Shown in pieces: positions 37,960-48,287 of a DNA stretch of 64,000 bases; the first letter of the stretch is position 1; every line of letters begins with the position of its first letter. Source of the DNA: Cephalotus follicularis (lineage: Eukaryota; Streptophyta; Magnoliopsida; Oxalidales; Cephalotaceae). The stretch spans positions 106,409-170,408 of the forward strand of contig BDDD01000543.1 in the NCBI GenBank assembly GCA_001972305.1. The letters run 5' to 3'. The notes under the pieces are model-generated. The model saw only the letters and a program-made list of their open reading frames with translations, was not told where the DNA came from and searched no databases. The translations under genes and the position numbers were made by a program.

Positions 37960-38017
37960 AACATTATTTTTAAGTGAACAGACATGATTGTGAACTGTGA
38001 GATTGTAGCCTGTTGGC

Positions 38018-38041
38018 ATATATATATATATATATATATAT
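38018..38041 (+). repeat. (TA)n microsatellite in LTR of D
   Basis: About twelve AT units occur here. The 3' LTR has only a short CATATGTATATATAC version near 45051, so the run expanded after insertion or shrank in the partner. Confidence 0.9.
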
Positions 38042-38542
38042 GTGCATCGAGATATAGTATATATTGTATCACGATGCATTCATTTCATGGCATTGATTAT
38101 CATTGATCTTGAATTACACTTATAATTTAGCCGAGTGAGGACAAAGGCTAACCCCCTACTGTTACAGATTGATGCAATGATATGGATATCGACCATGCGC
38201 GGCCGAATCAGAGGGGAGATGTAGTTTTATTTACTTAAATAAATGTTAAACAATGTATTGTAACATATGTTGTTTTGGGTTACTGTAATGATGTATTAAT
38301 GATGTTGATCGACTTTTGATCACGCTCTGTTTGAGGGCAATTGACAATGTCTTAATGATGTTAAATGATGGAATCATGTGGTATGGGACGCATGATTCGG
38401 TTTACTTATTTAGCTTATTATTAAATGCTTCCACAAGATGTTAATGGAATCAACGTTTTAAATTTATCGTATTTTGTATAAGCTGGATTTATGTTGATTG
38501 CCATGACTTATATGTTGTTAACAAAGCGGGGTGTGACAATAG

Positions 38543-38554
38543 TGGTATCATAGC
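38543..38554 (+). other. Primer binding site of element D
   Basis: TGGTATCATAGC, four bases after the 5' LTR, matches the initiator-Met site with one change. Confidence 0.88.
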
Positions 38555-38681
38555 ATATATCCATTTATATTCTTAGCTAGGATACTATCCTTGGCAATTA
38601 AATAAGTGTTCCTTTAAGGGAAGTTCATTGATAATTTAAGATTGTTCCTGATGGTTAATGTCATTTTATTATAGGAACAAA

Positions 38682-41600
38682 ATGGACGGACAGAGAAGGC
38701 GCGGAAGGCGTAGGATTGTTGACGAGGATGTTCCCCAGGAGGTAAATCTTGGGCGAGATCCAATGAATAATTTTCTTCAGGAGGCTTCCAACATGAATGT
38801 TCCACAGGCGGCACCTAATGTGAGAGATCCGATGGACCGCATCGCTGACTATTTCCAGCAGCACATGGTTGCCAATGCAGCGAACATGGAGGAGATGCGG
38901 AGATTGTATGCTCAAGCTCAGCCTCAGCAGATGGCTCCTGCTCATGGCATACATGATTACGGTAATCGGTTTGGAAGGAACCTTGAGAGGTTCATGGAAC
39001 AGAATCCTCTAGTTTCAAAAGGAAGCTAGATGCCACTATTGCTGAGAGGTGGTTATAGGATCTAGAGAAGATCTTCGAGGTGATGGAATACACTGACAGG
39101 CAAAAATTGAGATTTGCTGTGTACGCACAATGGGGTGAGGCCACCCACTGGTGGGATTTGGTTAAGGCTAAATGGGAGGCTACCGGATTTGTTAGTACTT
39201 GGGAAGGGTTTCAGGAGGAGTTCCTAGCGGCTTATGTGCCACACATAGAGCATGAGCAGAGAGAGACGGAGCTCTTAGAGCTGTGCCAAGGCGAGATGAC
39301 AGTGGCCAAGTATTAGGCCAGATTTGTGGAGCTAGCTAGGCATTCAGCCTATCTGGTGGCAGATGGGGAAAAGAAGATCCAGAGGTTCTTGAGGGGTTTA
39401 CGACCAGATCTTCGGTCTCAGATTAGGGCTATGGAACTCAATACTTTTGTAGAGGTCGCCCAAAAGGCAAGGTTGTTGGAAAGCATATTGAATGAAGACC
39501 GGGCTGAGAGAGCCCGAGCACATCAGAGTAAACAAACATCTACTCAGTCTAGGCCAGCGTCATTGAAGTGGCAGGGCAGCGGTTCCGCGTCAAAGTTGCC
39601 AAAATATAAATCTCAGCAGACAGCTTCACAGGGTGCTCCTAGCCAGGGGAGTGATGCGAGGATTGGGGTTTGCTTTCACTGTGGTTGTGCAGGTCACCGG
39701 TTAAAAGATTGTTGGGCAAAGAAGGGGTTGTGCATGAGGTGTGGGACAGTAGGTCATTCAGTGAGGGATTACCCGAGAGGGGCGGCGACAGTACCTACTG
39801 GGCCATCGAGTGGTAGTGGTTCTGCACCGGGACCGTCACAACGGAGAGATACCGGCAAGGGTATCATGAAAGGTAGAGTTTTCATTCTCACTCAGACAGA
39901 GGTTCCAGATTCTACTTCTGTTGTGGGAGGTACTATATATGTTTACGGTTTTTCTGCTAGAGTGTTGATGGATTCTGGAGCATTGCATTCTTTTATTGCT
40001 TGCTGATTTGCATCATGTTTGAATGTGCCTCCTGATTGCATGCCATATGTTCTCGATGTGAGTACACCTACTGGGGGTTCCATGTGTACAGATTCGATGT
40101 ATAAGGGTTGCGAGATTTCTATGGAAGGTGTTCCACTGTATGCAGATTTGATCGTATTGCCCATTCATGATTTTGACGTCATCTTGGGTATGGATTGATT
40201 GCCAGCATATCGTGCACACCTGGGCTATTATAGCAAGAGTGTGGAATTTTGCTTACCCGATGGAACTACATTTCAGTTCAAGGGAGACAAAGGATTCTCG
40301 ATGCTAATTCTATCATTTATTCATGGATCGAGATATCTGGAGAAAGGATGTGAAGGGTTTCTGGTGCATGTGATTGACAGAAGGAAGGAGAAAGGTAAGA
40401 GTTTGGAGGAAGTTCCTGTCGTGAACGAATTTCCAGATGTGTTCCATGTAGATTTGGTGTCTTTACCACCAAAGAGGAGCATGGAGTTTGTGATTGACTT
40501 GGCACCCGGTACGGCTCCTATCTCCAAGGCGCCCTACCGAATGGCTCTTATGGAGTTACAAGAATTGAAGTTACAGTTGCAAGACCTAATTGATAAGGGT
40601 TTTGTTTGGCCCAGTGTTTCTTCGTGGGGCACGCCAGTGTTATTTGTGAAAAAGAAGGATGGGTCGATGAGGCTTTGCATCGACTACGAGATGTTGAATA
40701 GGGCCACCATTAAGAAGAAGTATCCTTTTCCACATATTGAGGATTTGTTTGACTAGTTATAGGGGTCAAGGGTGTTTTCCAAACTCGATCTGAAGTCGGG
40801 TTATCACCAGCTGAGGGCAAAGGAAGGAGACATAGAGAAGACTGCCTTCCGGACACGGTATGATCACTATGAGTTTCTGGTAATGTCGTTTTCTGTTACC
40901 AACGCACCGACATCATTCATGTCACTAACGAATGATGTGTTCCAACCCTACCTGGATCAGTTTGTGGTAGTGTTCATCGACGACATACTAGTGTACTCAA
41001 GGAGTGAGAAGGAGCACGCCTATCATCTAAGATTGGTTTTACAGATTCTCAGAGAGCATCGGTTGTATGCCAAGTTTGGCAAGTGTGAGTTCTAGCTCGA
41101 TCATGTGATCTTTCTAGGTCACATTGTATCTGGGGAGGGTTTGGCGGTGGACCCGTCGATGACTGAGGTGGTGGAGATTAGCCGCAACCAAGGAATGTGA
41201 CTGAGGTACACAATTTTCTTGGTTTGGCAGGTTATTATCAGAGGTTCATTCAAGACTTCTTGAGGATAGCCGCACCGTTGACGAAGCTTACTCAGAAGAA
41301 GACCTTGTTTATCTGGGATGATGATTGCGAGGCCAGTTTTTGTGATCTGAAGGATCGGTTGGTTTCCACTCCTGTTTTGTCATTACCTGAGGGTAATGAG
41401 GGTTTTGCAGTCTACAGTGATGCTTCGGTTAAGGGATTGGGTTACGTGTTGATGCAACGAGGCAGAGTGATCGCTTATGCTTCGCGGAAGCTAAAGCCGT
41501 ATGAGGAGAACTACCCGATGCATGATCTTGAATTGGCCGCGTTTATTTTTGCTCTTCATAAATGGAGACATTATTTATATGCGACACAATTTGAGATTTC

Positions 41601-43287
41601 CACTGACCACAAGAGTTTGAGGTATCTTTTTTATCAAGATACACTGAACATGAGGCACCAAAGATGGGTTGAGTTCTTTAATGACTATGATTGTAGTATT
41701 CAGTACCATCCCGGGAAGGTGAATGTGGTCACGGATGCCTTAAGCCGTAAGGCTATGATTCCTAGCATGATGATATCTCAGTGGAAGATGTTAGAGGACT
41801 TCCAAAGGTGGTCTCCATTTAATTAGTCACCGGGGGTCTTTGTGGCTAGCATACTAGTGCAGTCGACGCTACTGGACCATATAAAGGATGCAAAGTTGCG
41901 TGATCCTGAATTACTGAGATTATTGAGAATCTGGAGCCAGAGTTATATTTCCATATGCATTCTGACGGTATTCTGAGATTCCGTGGGCCAGTGTGTCTCC
42001 CAAATGATGATGCGCTGAAGGGTGAGTTGCTTTATGGGGCTCACAAATCCTAGTATAGCATACATCCTGGTAGCACCAAGATGTATCAAGACCTGAAGAG
42101 GAACTATTGGTGGCCTGGCATGAAGAGGGAGATTGTTGACTATGTTCCGAAGTGTTATACTTGTCAGACAGTTAAGGCCGAACACTAAAGGCCAGCGGGT
42201 TTGTTACAGCCTTTACCGATTCTAGAGTGGAAATGGGAGCATGTGACGATGGATTTTGTTTCGGGTTTTCCTCTGACTCGAAACCTTCACAATGCGGTGT
42301 GGATCATTGTGGATCAGCTTACAAAATCGGTACACTTTTTGCCTACCCACGTCACAGATTTTGCGAGCAAGTTGGCTCTGTTATACATCAAGGAGATCGC
42401 GAGGTTGCACGTTGTTCCTGCGAGTATAGTTTGTGACAGAGATTCGATCTTCACTTCCAACTTTTTGAAGAGGTTTCAGATAGCTTTTGGGACAAAGCTG
42501 TAACTTAGCACTGCCTTTCACCCACAGACGGATGGCCAGTCAGAGCGTACCATCCAGACCTTGGAGGATACGCTCCGAGCTTGTATTATCAACTTTGTTG
42601 GTACTTGGGAGGACGACATTCCTCTGATAGAGTTTTCTTATAATAACAGCTATCATTCTAGTATCGGCATGGCACCATACGAGGCTTTGTACGGGAGAAA
42701 GTGTAGATCACCCATTTGTTGGGATCAGGTTGGTAAGTGACCGTTGCTTGGGTCGGAATTGGTGGAGGAGACTTCTGAGAAAGCAGGTTTATCAGGGAGA
42801 AATTACTTGTAGCTCATAGCCGGCAGAAGAGCTATGTGGATAGCGTCAAAAGGAGGCCTCTGACCTTCGACGTTGGTGATCGTGTGTTTTTGAAGGTTTC
42901 ACCATGGAAGGGCGTGCAGAGATTTGGGAAGAAGGGAAAGTTAGCTCCGCGCTACATTTGTCCTTTTGAGGTTTTAGAGAGAGTTGGGGAGGTGGCGTAT
43001 CAGCTTGCTTTACCTCCTGCACTGTCAAATGTGCACGACGTCTTCCATGTGTCTATGTTGAGGAGGTATATCCGAGACCCGTCACGTGTCTTGGATTATG
43101 ATTCAGTTATGTGCGAGATGACCTTTCTTGCGAGGAGTTACCGGTACATATTCTAGATTGGAAGACGCAGGTATTGAGGAACCGAACCATTCCTATGGTG
43201 AAGGTTCAGTGGCAGTTCCATCGACCAAATGAGGCGACTTGGGAACGCGAAGAGGACATTAGAGAGTGTTACCCTCATTTGTTTTAG
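38682..43287 (+). pseudogene. Gypsy D gag-pol
   Basis: Gag opens at 38682 (MDGQRRRGRRRI). A base loss near 39025 shifts the frame; the capsid-like part follows (ATHWWDLVKAKW), then two knuckles. The first (CFHCGCAGHRLKDC) is complete. The second ends in Tyr instead of Cys (CMRCGTVGHSVRDY). Protease has LMDSGALHSF near 39966-39996. RT has [10 protein letters not shown] near 40974-41004. RNase H has [15 protein letters not shown] and [10 protein letters not shown]. Integrase has [29 protein letters not shown] and [13 protein letters not shown], and here it keeps the [10 protein letters not shown] segment that C lost. The chromodomain-like tail ends at TAG 43285-43287. About a dozen stops and shifts make it non-functional. 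The protein pattern is nearly that of C. Confidence 0.93.
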
Positions 43288-43317
43288 TACTATTTTAATT
43301 TCGAGGACAAAATTCCA

Positions 43318-43332
43318 CGAAGGAGGGGTGGA
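43318..43332 (+). other. Polypurine tract of element D
   Basis: CGAAGGAGGGGTGGA stands directly before TGTCACACCC and matches the polypurine tract of C. Confidence 0.87.
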
Positions 43333-43486
43333 TGTCACACCCGGGATTTCCATTGAATGTAATATTGTATTTCCTGATGTAATCTATGCTTTGAATTAAT
43401 GAGAATTATGGATTTTCCCAGTTTGTAATGTTAAAAGTTGCATAAAAAGATAGAGGAAATTGTGGGAAATGTGGAAACAGGGAGGG

Positions 43487-43595
43487 CAGCCGACTGTCAG
43501 AGAGAGAGATAGTCGACTGGACCCCCTTAAGTGGAACCAGCAGACTGCTGGGGAAAACAGCCGGCTGGAGAGGATGAGACAATCGACTGCCATGC
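43487..43595. repeat. CAGTCGACTG palindrome array 1, 3' LTR of D
   Basis: Five copies occur (CAGCCGACTG, TAGTCGACTG, CAGCAGACTG, CAGCCGGCTG and CAATCGACTG). One unit present in the 5' LTR is missing. Confidence 0.86.
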
Positions 43596-44114
43596 GGTTA
43601 GACAACATAACGTGTTGCCAGACCTGGCATGACAGAGGGAGAGTGATTTTGGGGACTGTGTCAGCAGAGAGAAAGAGAAACACGTTTTCTTCTCCTCCAT
43701 TAGTCGGCATTTCATAGAGAAAAGAGAGAAAAGAAACAAAGAGATTGTGAGGAAGGGGGAGAGGAAAAGAGAGAGACAAGTTAAACCCAAATGCTCCATA
43801 CTTGAACCGGGGGCTTGGAGGCTCGAACCAGTGGAAGAATCGAGCTGAGTGGAGTTGTTGGACGAACTTGGGAGCTTTGAACACCTCGGATCCGTGACTT
43901 AAAGCGGTGGATTGCAATTCTAAACTTGGAATTCAAAGGTAGGGGATTTTATAATTGTGGTTTATGTCCAGTTATAATGGATGTCCATAGATGAAATGCA
44001 TGTAATAGACTGTGATATGAGCATGAAATGTGTTGTTGTTGATGAATGCTCTGTTGTGTTTGCATTGGGTTGAGAATTACATGCATTTCCTGTTGTTTTT
44101 GGTCCACTACCCGT

Positions 44115-44532
44115 AGGACCAGCCGACTGTCCAATTAGGACAGCCGACTATTCGAGGCTATCAGTCGACTGTTCAGCAAGAACAGCCGACTACTCGAGGG
44201 AACTAGCCGATTGTGCAAAGGAGCTAGTCGACTGTTCATGAGTTTTAATTGAGGTTACCTCATGCTGTATATTTAGCCCACTTCCAAGAGAGGGCAGCTG
44301 ACTGTAGATGGCACAATTGACTGTCAGGGGGTGACAGTCGACTGTCAACGTGTCGCTTTACACGGCTTGTTGAGGTGGCATGCTAGGGTAAGTGACGATG
44401 AATAAGACGAGTACTGCTCACGGACCAGTCGGCTGCCAAATAGGGTAGCCGACTACCAATAGAGGACAACCGACTGTTGAAGGAGAACAACCAACTGTCA
44501 AGGGGAGACAACCGACTGTTGGGGACTGGTTT
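44115..44532. repeat. CAGTCGACTG palindrome array 2, 3' LTR of D
   Basis: About sixteen copies occur, collinear with 35370-35832 but with at least two units fewer near 44440-44520. Confidence 0.88.
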
Positions 44533-45568
44533 GCATTCCAAGCATATGTGTGCATTGTGCAATATTGTGAACTGAACTGTGAATTGATTTATCACTGATT
44601 GTGAAATGTTTTATCATTTTTGGAAGTGCATACAGGATTATTATAAATCATTACTTTACACAGAAATGTATGTTTTAAGTAAAATATATATTTTCGGAAG
44701 ATTGCGAAAATGACTTCCAAAAGATCGTGAACTATTCAAAGAGTAGCACATAGTGAAAATGTGATTGTTTTCAAGTATTTTTAACTTATAAACTACTTGG
44801 AAAAACTGATTGTGTACCGAATTGATTGCTGATTGTGATTGTTGCCGTACTAGTTGCGTGGCGGAGATGCCAGCGATGACTAGTGGCAGGGTTGACCCAG
44901 GGGCCAGGAGATGGCTGGGAACTCACTGTGCAGTGACCTGCTTCGTGCTATCCGGTGTCGGGGCCAGGAGTTGGCGACGCTCTTCGTACACATCATGCAT
45001 TGATTGGTCCTTCTGACATGATTGTGAACTGTGAGATTGCAGCCTCTTGTCATATGTATATATACTATGTATCGGGATATAGTATGTATTACATCACGAT
45101 GCATTCATTTGATGGCAATTATTATAATTGATCATGAATTACACTTATAATTTAGCCGAGTGAGGACAAAGGCTAATCCCCTACTATTACAGATTGATAC
45201 AGTGATATGAATATCAACCGTGCGAGGCCGAATCACAGGGGAGATGGAGTTTTATTTACTTAAATAAATGTTAAACAATGTATTGTAACATATGTTGTTT
45301 TGGGTTACTGTAATGATGTATTAATGATGTTGATCGACTTTTGATCACGCTTCGTTTGAGGGCAATTGACAATGGCTTAATGATTTTAGATGATGGAATC
45401 ATGTCGTATAGGACGCATGATTCGGTTTACTTATTCAGCTTATTATTAAATGCTTCCGCAATATGTTAATGGAATCAAAGTTTTAAATTTATCGTATTTT
45501 GTATAAGCTGGATTTATGTTGATTGCCATGACTTATATGTTGTTAATAAATCGGGGTGTGACATTACC

Positions 45569-45816
45569 ATGACAATAAAGAAATTAAATAACATCCATTA
45601 GAAGAAACCTAAGAGCTAGGTGTAGTCCCAAGCCTACCAGCACGCACAAGAATTCAAGAAATATATTCATATATATTAAATGAATAAACACGTAAAATTC
45701 AATGTTTAATGGCTAGTCGATATGTGCACCAGCCAAATGGAAATTTGGCCAATGCAAAGGACATTAAAGGGAAGCCAATAAAAACTAAATGGAGGTCCAA
45801 TTGAGCTCAATTAGAG
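45569..45816 (-). other. Untranslated leader of copia A, distal part
   Basis: This stretch lies between the primer site of A and the insertion of D. It has no coding signal. Joined to 34549 after removal of D it makes a leader of about 1.3 kb before gag. Confidence 0.75.
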
Positions 45817-45828
45817 GCTCTGATACCA
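45817..45828 (-). other. Primer binding site of copia A
   Basis: The minus strand reads TGGTATCAGAGC, two bases from the LTR end, a perfect plant initiator-Met site. Confidence 0.92.
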
Positions 45829-45830
45829 CT

Positions 45831-48287
45831 TGTTGAAAGGGTCTAAAAGGACAAGAACAATTAGGGACTTTCGGACTAAGATTTGATTTCAATTTTTTTC
45901 CCCGATTGATTAAAAGCCTAATCAATGGCATACCCTAAAACTAAGTCCGTAATTGTCCCATAAGGTCCTAGGATCACTAATTAGGGTATCAATTGAACCA
46001 AAGGACAGTCCCAAGCATGTATGGGGTGGGGGTTGGAGGTGGGTTACACGAACCCTAGCCAATTAGTCACTCCAAAATGCATTAGGGTAACACACTAAAA
46101 ACCCTAACACATAACCTCTAAACCCTAAACCCTAACCTAGAAAAACCCTTAGGGTTTTCTAGGGTAACAACCTGTGAGAAAGAGGACAGCCCTTAAACCC
46201 AACAAGAGCATCACAACAACATCACAAAAAGGAAGAGAAGAAATTAGAGTCATTACCTAAATTCTTTACTCCACCAAATTTGTGTAAATATTCAAGCTTG
46301 GGATCACCCCCTTGTCTTCACAAACGACACTCCAATAGGCACGGCCAAGACACTTTGTGAAGGCTACAGGGCTATATGTAAATAACCTAAACTAAACTTC
46401 TACAAGAGTAAAGATATAAACCTCAGAAAGAGAATATCTCCACCTATGAAGAAGTTGGAGGGTAAGAGAAAGATTGTTTGTTCTTCTTCCTCAAGGAACT
46501 TCAAGCTCCATCAATCGTAAATGGAAACTCATGGAAGAGAGAAAGAAAGGAGAGGATAGAGCCCATGGTTGCCAACATAAGAGAGAGAGAAAGAGTTTTC
46601 TTAAAAGTGTGTTATGTTAAGTTAATATCTCAAAATATCTTAACTTTAAGTCTAGTGAATGTTAAGCTTCTCACACAAGCTTTGAAGACTTAATTAACTC
46701 TCTCATTCCCACTCAATTTGGATGGCAAAACACAAAGGAAATGGTATCGTGTGATGCCATACACAAGCCCAAATTCATGAGATAATGCCATGGTTGAAAA
46801 GTCAACAATTGTAGGCTACATGTTTAATATTTGGGCTAAGGAATTAATATGTAGAATTGACCAACAATTTCACACCATCTTAATCCATTGCCCAACCATA
46901 GGCAATATTGAGGCCTGAAATTCAGTCCATTAGGAAATGGATCCTAAGCCAAATTAGCTCTCTCCACGTGTAAATGCCCAATGCACTTACAAGTTTACTA
47001 ATAACCCTTGCACGAAACATTCTATTACAGCGATGCTCGGGTTCACTTCTAAAAAAGTGATGCTCGGCAAATAAAAATATTCACTAGCAAAGTAGCATCT
47101 CCCATATACTAATCTCTCACTAAATGACATGTGTCCCACACACGTCAACCTGTTCCAAAATGAGGCAGGACCCGAAAGCCCGGTTGGATCCCGGTACCAA
47201 GATAAATTTCCAAGAACATACCAAAGTTCTGGTGCGACCATCCCAAAAGTCTTTCGACTATCTAAATAGCCCCTGTGTGATATCCAATCACCCCCCGGAT
47301 ATGTGGTTTTCAGTATCCCATGGCTATCTTACATTAGCCGGATAAGCAGTACTTTATCCTGTCTTCGATTTATGTGTCGTGTATCCCTTGTCATACTTGG
47401 CTCCGACCACAGACTAGGGTTTTAACCGTAGGCAATACTGCGACACCTATAAATCTAAGTGTGCCTTGAGACTATTGACAGACCTCCTCAGAAACCCTGT
47501 TTCCAGTCTGCCTATGCCTGGCCAGGTCTTAAGTCTACAATGGACAAAGATAATATAGAGTCGATTGCCTTACATACACGTGTGACGATCCCTTGTTGCG
47601 CACTCACCCACACATCTCAATGCAGCTTCCACAAGTCCCAAATACAACCCTTTTGCCAGCATGTGGTGAGTTCTGGGGAAGGAGGAAATCAAAGTCGAGA
47701 GGTTACTACACAATGCATGTCAGCCGATCAGGTCTAAGGAAACAACACAGGTCTTAAAGTACCCACTAGTCACCACTAACTAAACACTATCGGCACTATA
47801 GGAATCCTATTGACATAGGTATGTCTATCCAAATAGGTTTCCTATGGTGGGTCAGTTCAACGTCATGCTCTTTAGCATGCACCCCGTATCAGTTTTAGGA
47901 TAAACCCAAATGGCAATGAGAAAATCCAGCCTCCACTAACACCTAGGAGCAAGCATAACACGACAAGTCTATCCGGTTCATCAATTGTCCTAAGAAAGTG
48001 AACCTATGACTTGGAACCTTTTGTCACAAGGGAGTAAGGATCTCATTCTCATAACCTCCCAGGCACGAGATCCAACCCTTTTGGACAGGGCACTATATGT
48101 GTATTCAGTTAATATTTTAATTAATCTGATTCCATTGTTATGGTTGGGATAATACATATAGTAAATGCCATTTTTGAATATAGTATGCACTTTGAACATG
48201 AATAGAACTCAGAATGTTATAAACAAAGATTGTATATATACAAGCATATAGCCACCTCGTAGCATGCATGGACACCTCTATCTAACA
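45831..48287 (-). repeat. 5' LTR of copia A
   Basis: In element sense it starts TGTTAGATAGAGGTGTCC at 48287 and ends CCCTTTCAACA at 45831. It resembles solo LTR H and the F LTR over its first half. A telo-box cluster lies at 46083-46170. Immediately right of it, at 48288, F integrase coding begins, so this end marks the insertion of A into F; the other copy of the 5-bp flank (GTTTT here) is outside the window. Confidence 0.9.
46083..46170 (-). repeat. Telomere-like CCCTAAA cluster in LTR of A
   Basis: The plus strand reads AAAACCCTAACAC, CTAAACCCTAAACCCTAACC and AAACCCTTAGGGTTTT within 90 bp. It is short, imperfect and lies inside an LTR, so it is not a telomere remnant. A similar cluster is in solo LTR H. 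Confidence 0.8.

Larger units (their letters stand above)
36350..37980 (+). mobile_element. LTR-like insertion S (1.6 kb) with a decayed unknown frame
   Basis: S is absent from the 3' LTR of D. It is bounded by GACAT at 36345-36349 and 37981-37985 and has TGTTTAG...GTGAACA ends, the structure of an LTR inserted by an integrase. Its two ends are not direct repeats of each other, so it is best read as a solo LTR of an otherwise unseen element. Unusually it carries a 950-bp reading frame (37006-37959) and a GTCGAC array (36551-36739). No primer site or pol is visible. It could instead be a non-autonomous unit whose LTRs I cannot recognise. Confidence 0.8.
34550..38538 (+). repeat. 5' LTR of gypsy D, interrupted by S
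   Basis: It runs from TATCACACCCGGG (TG changed to TA) to GCGGGGTGTGACA. The LTR is continuous at 34550-36349 and 37986-38538, with S and a GACAT copy between. It contains two palindrome arrays and a TA microsatellite. Relative to the 3' LTR it has extra palindrome units near 34785-34815, 35720 and 35775-35815. Confidence 0.92.
34550..45563 (+). mobile_element. Gypsy element D with insertion S in its 5' LTR
   Basis: This full-length plus-strand gypsy is flanked by a perfect TTACC duplication (34545-34549 and 45564-45568). Parts are 5' LTR 34550-38538 (interrupted by S), primer site 38543-38554, gag-pol 38682-43287, polypurine tract 43318-43332 and 3' LTR 43333-45563. Without S and one GACAT copy the 5' LTR is about 2.35 kb against 2.23 kb for the 3' LTR. 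The proteins are close to those of C, so C and D belong to one family or sister families. D sits in the untranslated leader of copia A. Confidence 0.94.
43333..45563 (+). repeat. 3' LTR of gypsy D
   Basis: It runs from TGTCACACCCGGG to TCGGGGTGTGACA and preserves the empty site of S (TTCTGACATGATTG near 45011-45024). A 173-codon minus-strand frame at 43396-43917 is broken in the other LTR and is not a gene. Confidence 0.93.
7266..48287 (-). mobile_element. Copia element A, split by four insertions
   Basis: The pieces of this minus-strand Ty1/copia element are 45831-48287 (5' LTR), 45564-45830 and 33111-34549 (primer site, leader, gag start), 30482-31270 (rest of gag, protease) and 7266-9988 (pre-integrase domain, integrase, RT, RNase H). 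Gypsy D, solo LTR H, gypsy B and gypsy II sit in the gaps or at the end. Removing B joins the A frame as CYFVQ-NLVRNVVSVSYL, the expected pre-integrase motif. Removing H joins gag as QWFNL-SRQLFW. The element is cut at 7265 by II, so its 3' LTR and left target duplication are outside the window. It lies in the integrase of copia F. Confidence 0.87.

Noticed and set aside
43396..43917. 173-codon minus-strand frame in the 3' LTR of D
   Set aside because: The equivalent region of the 5' LTR is broken, the frame is antisense to the element, and composition follows purine-rich low-complexity DNA.
46083..46170. Interstitial telomere remnant
   Set aside because: Only a few imperfect CCCTAAA units inside a copia LTR, with a related cluster in another LTR of the family.
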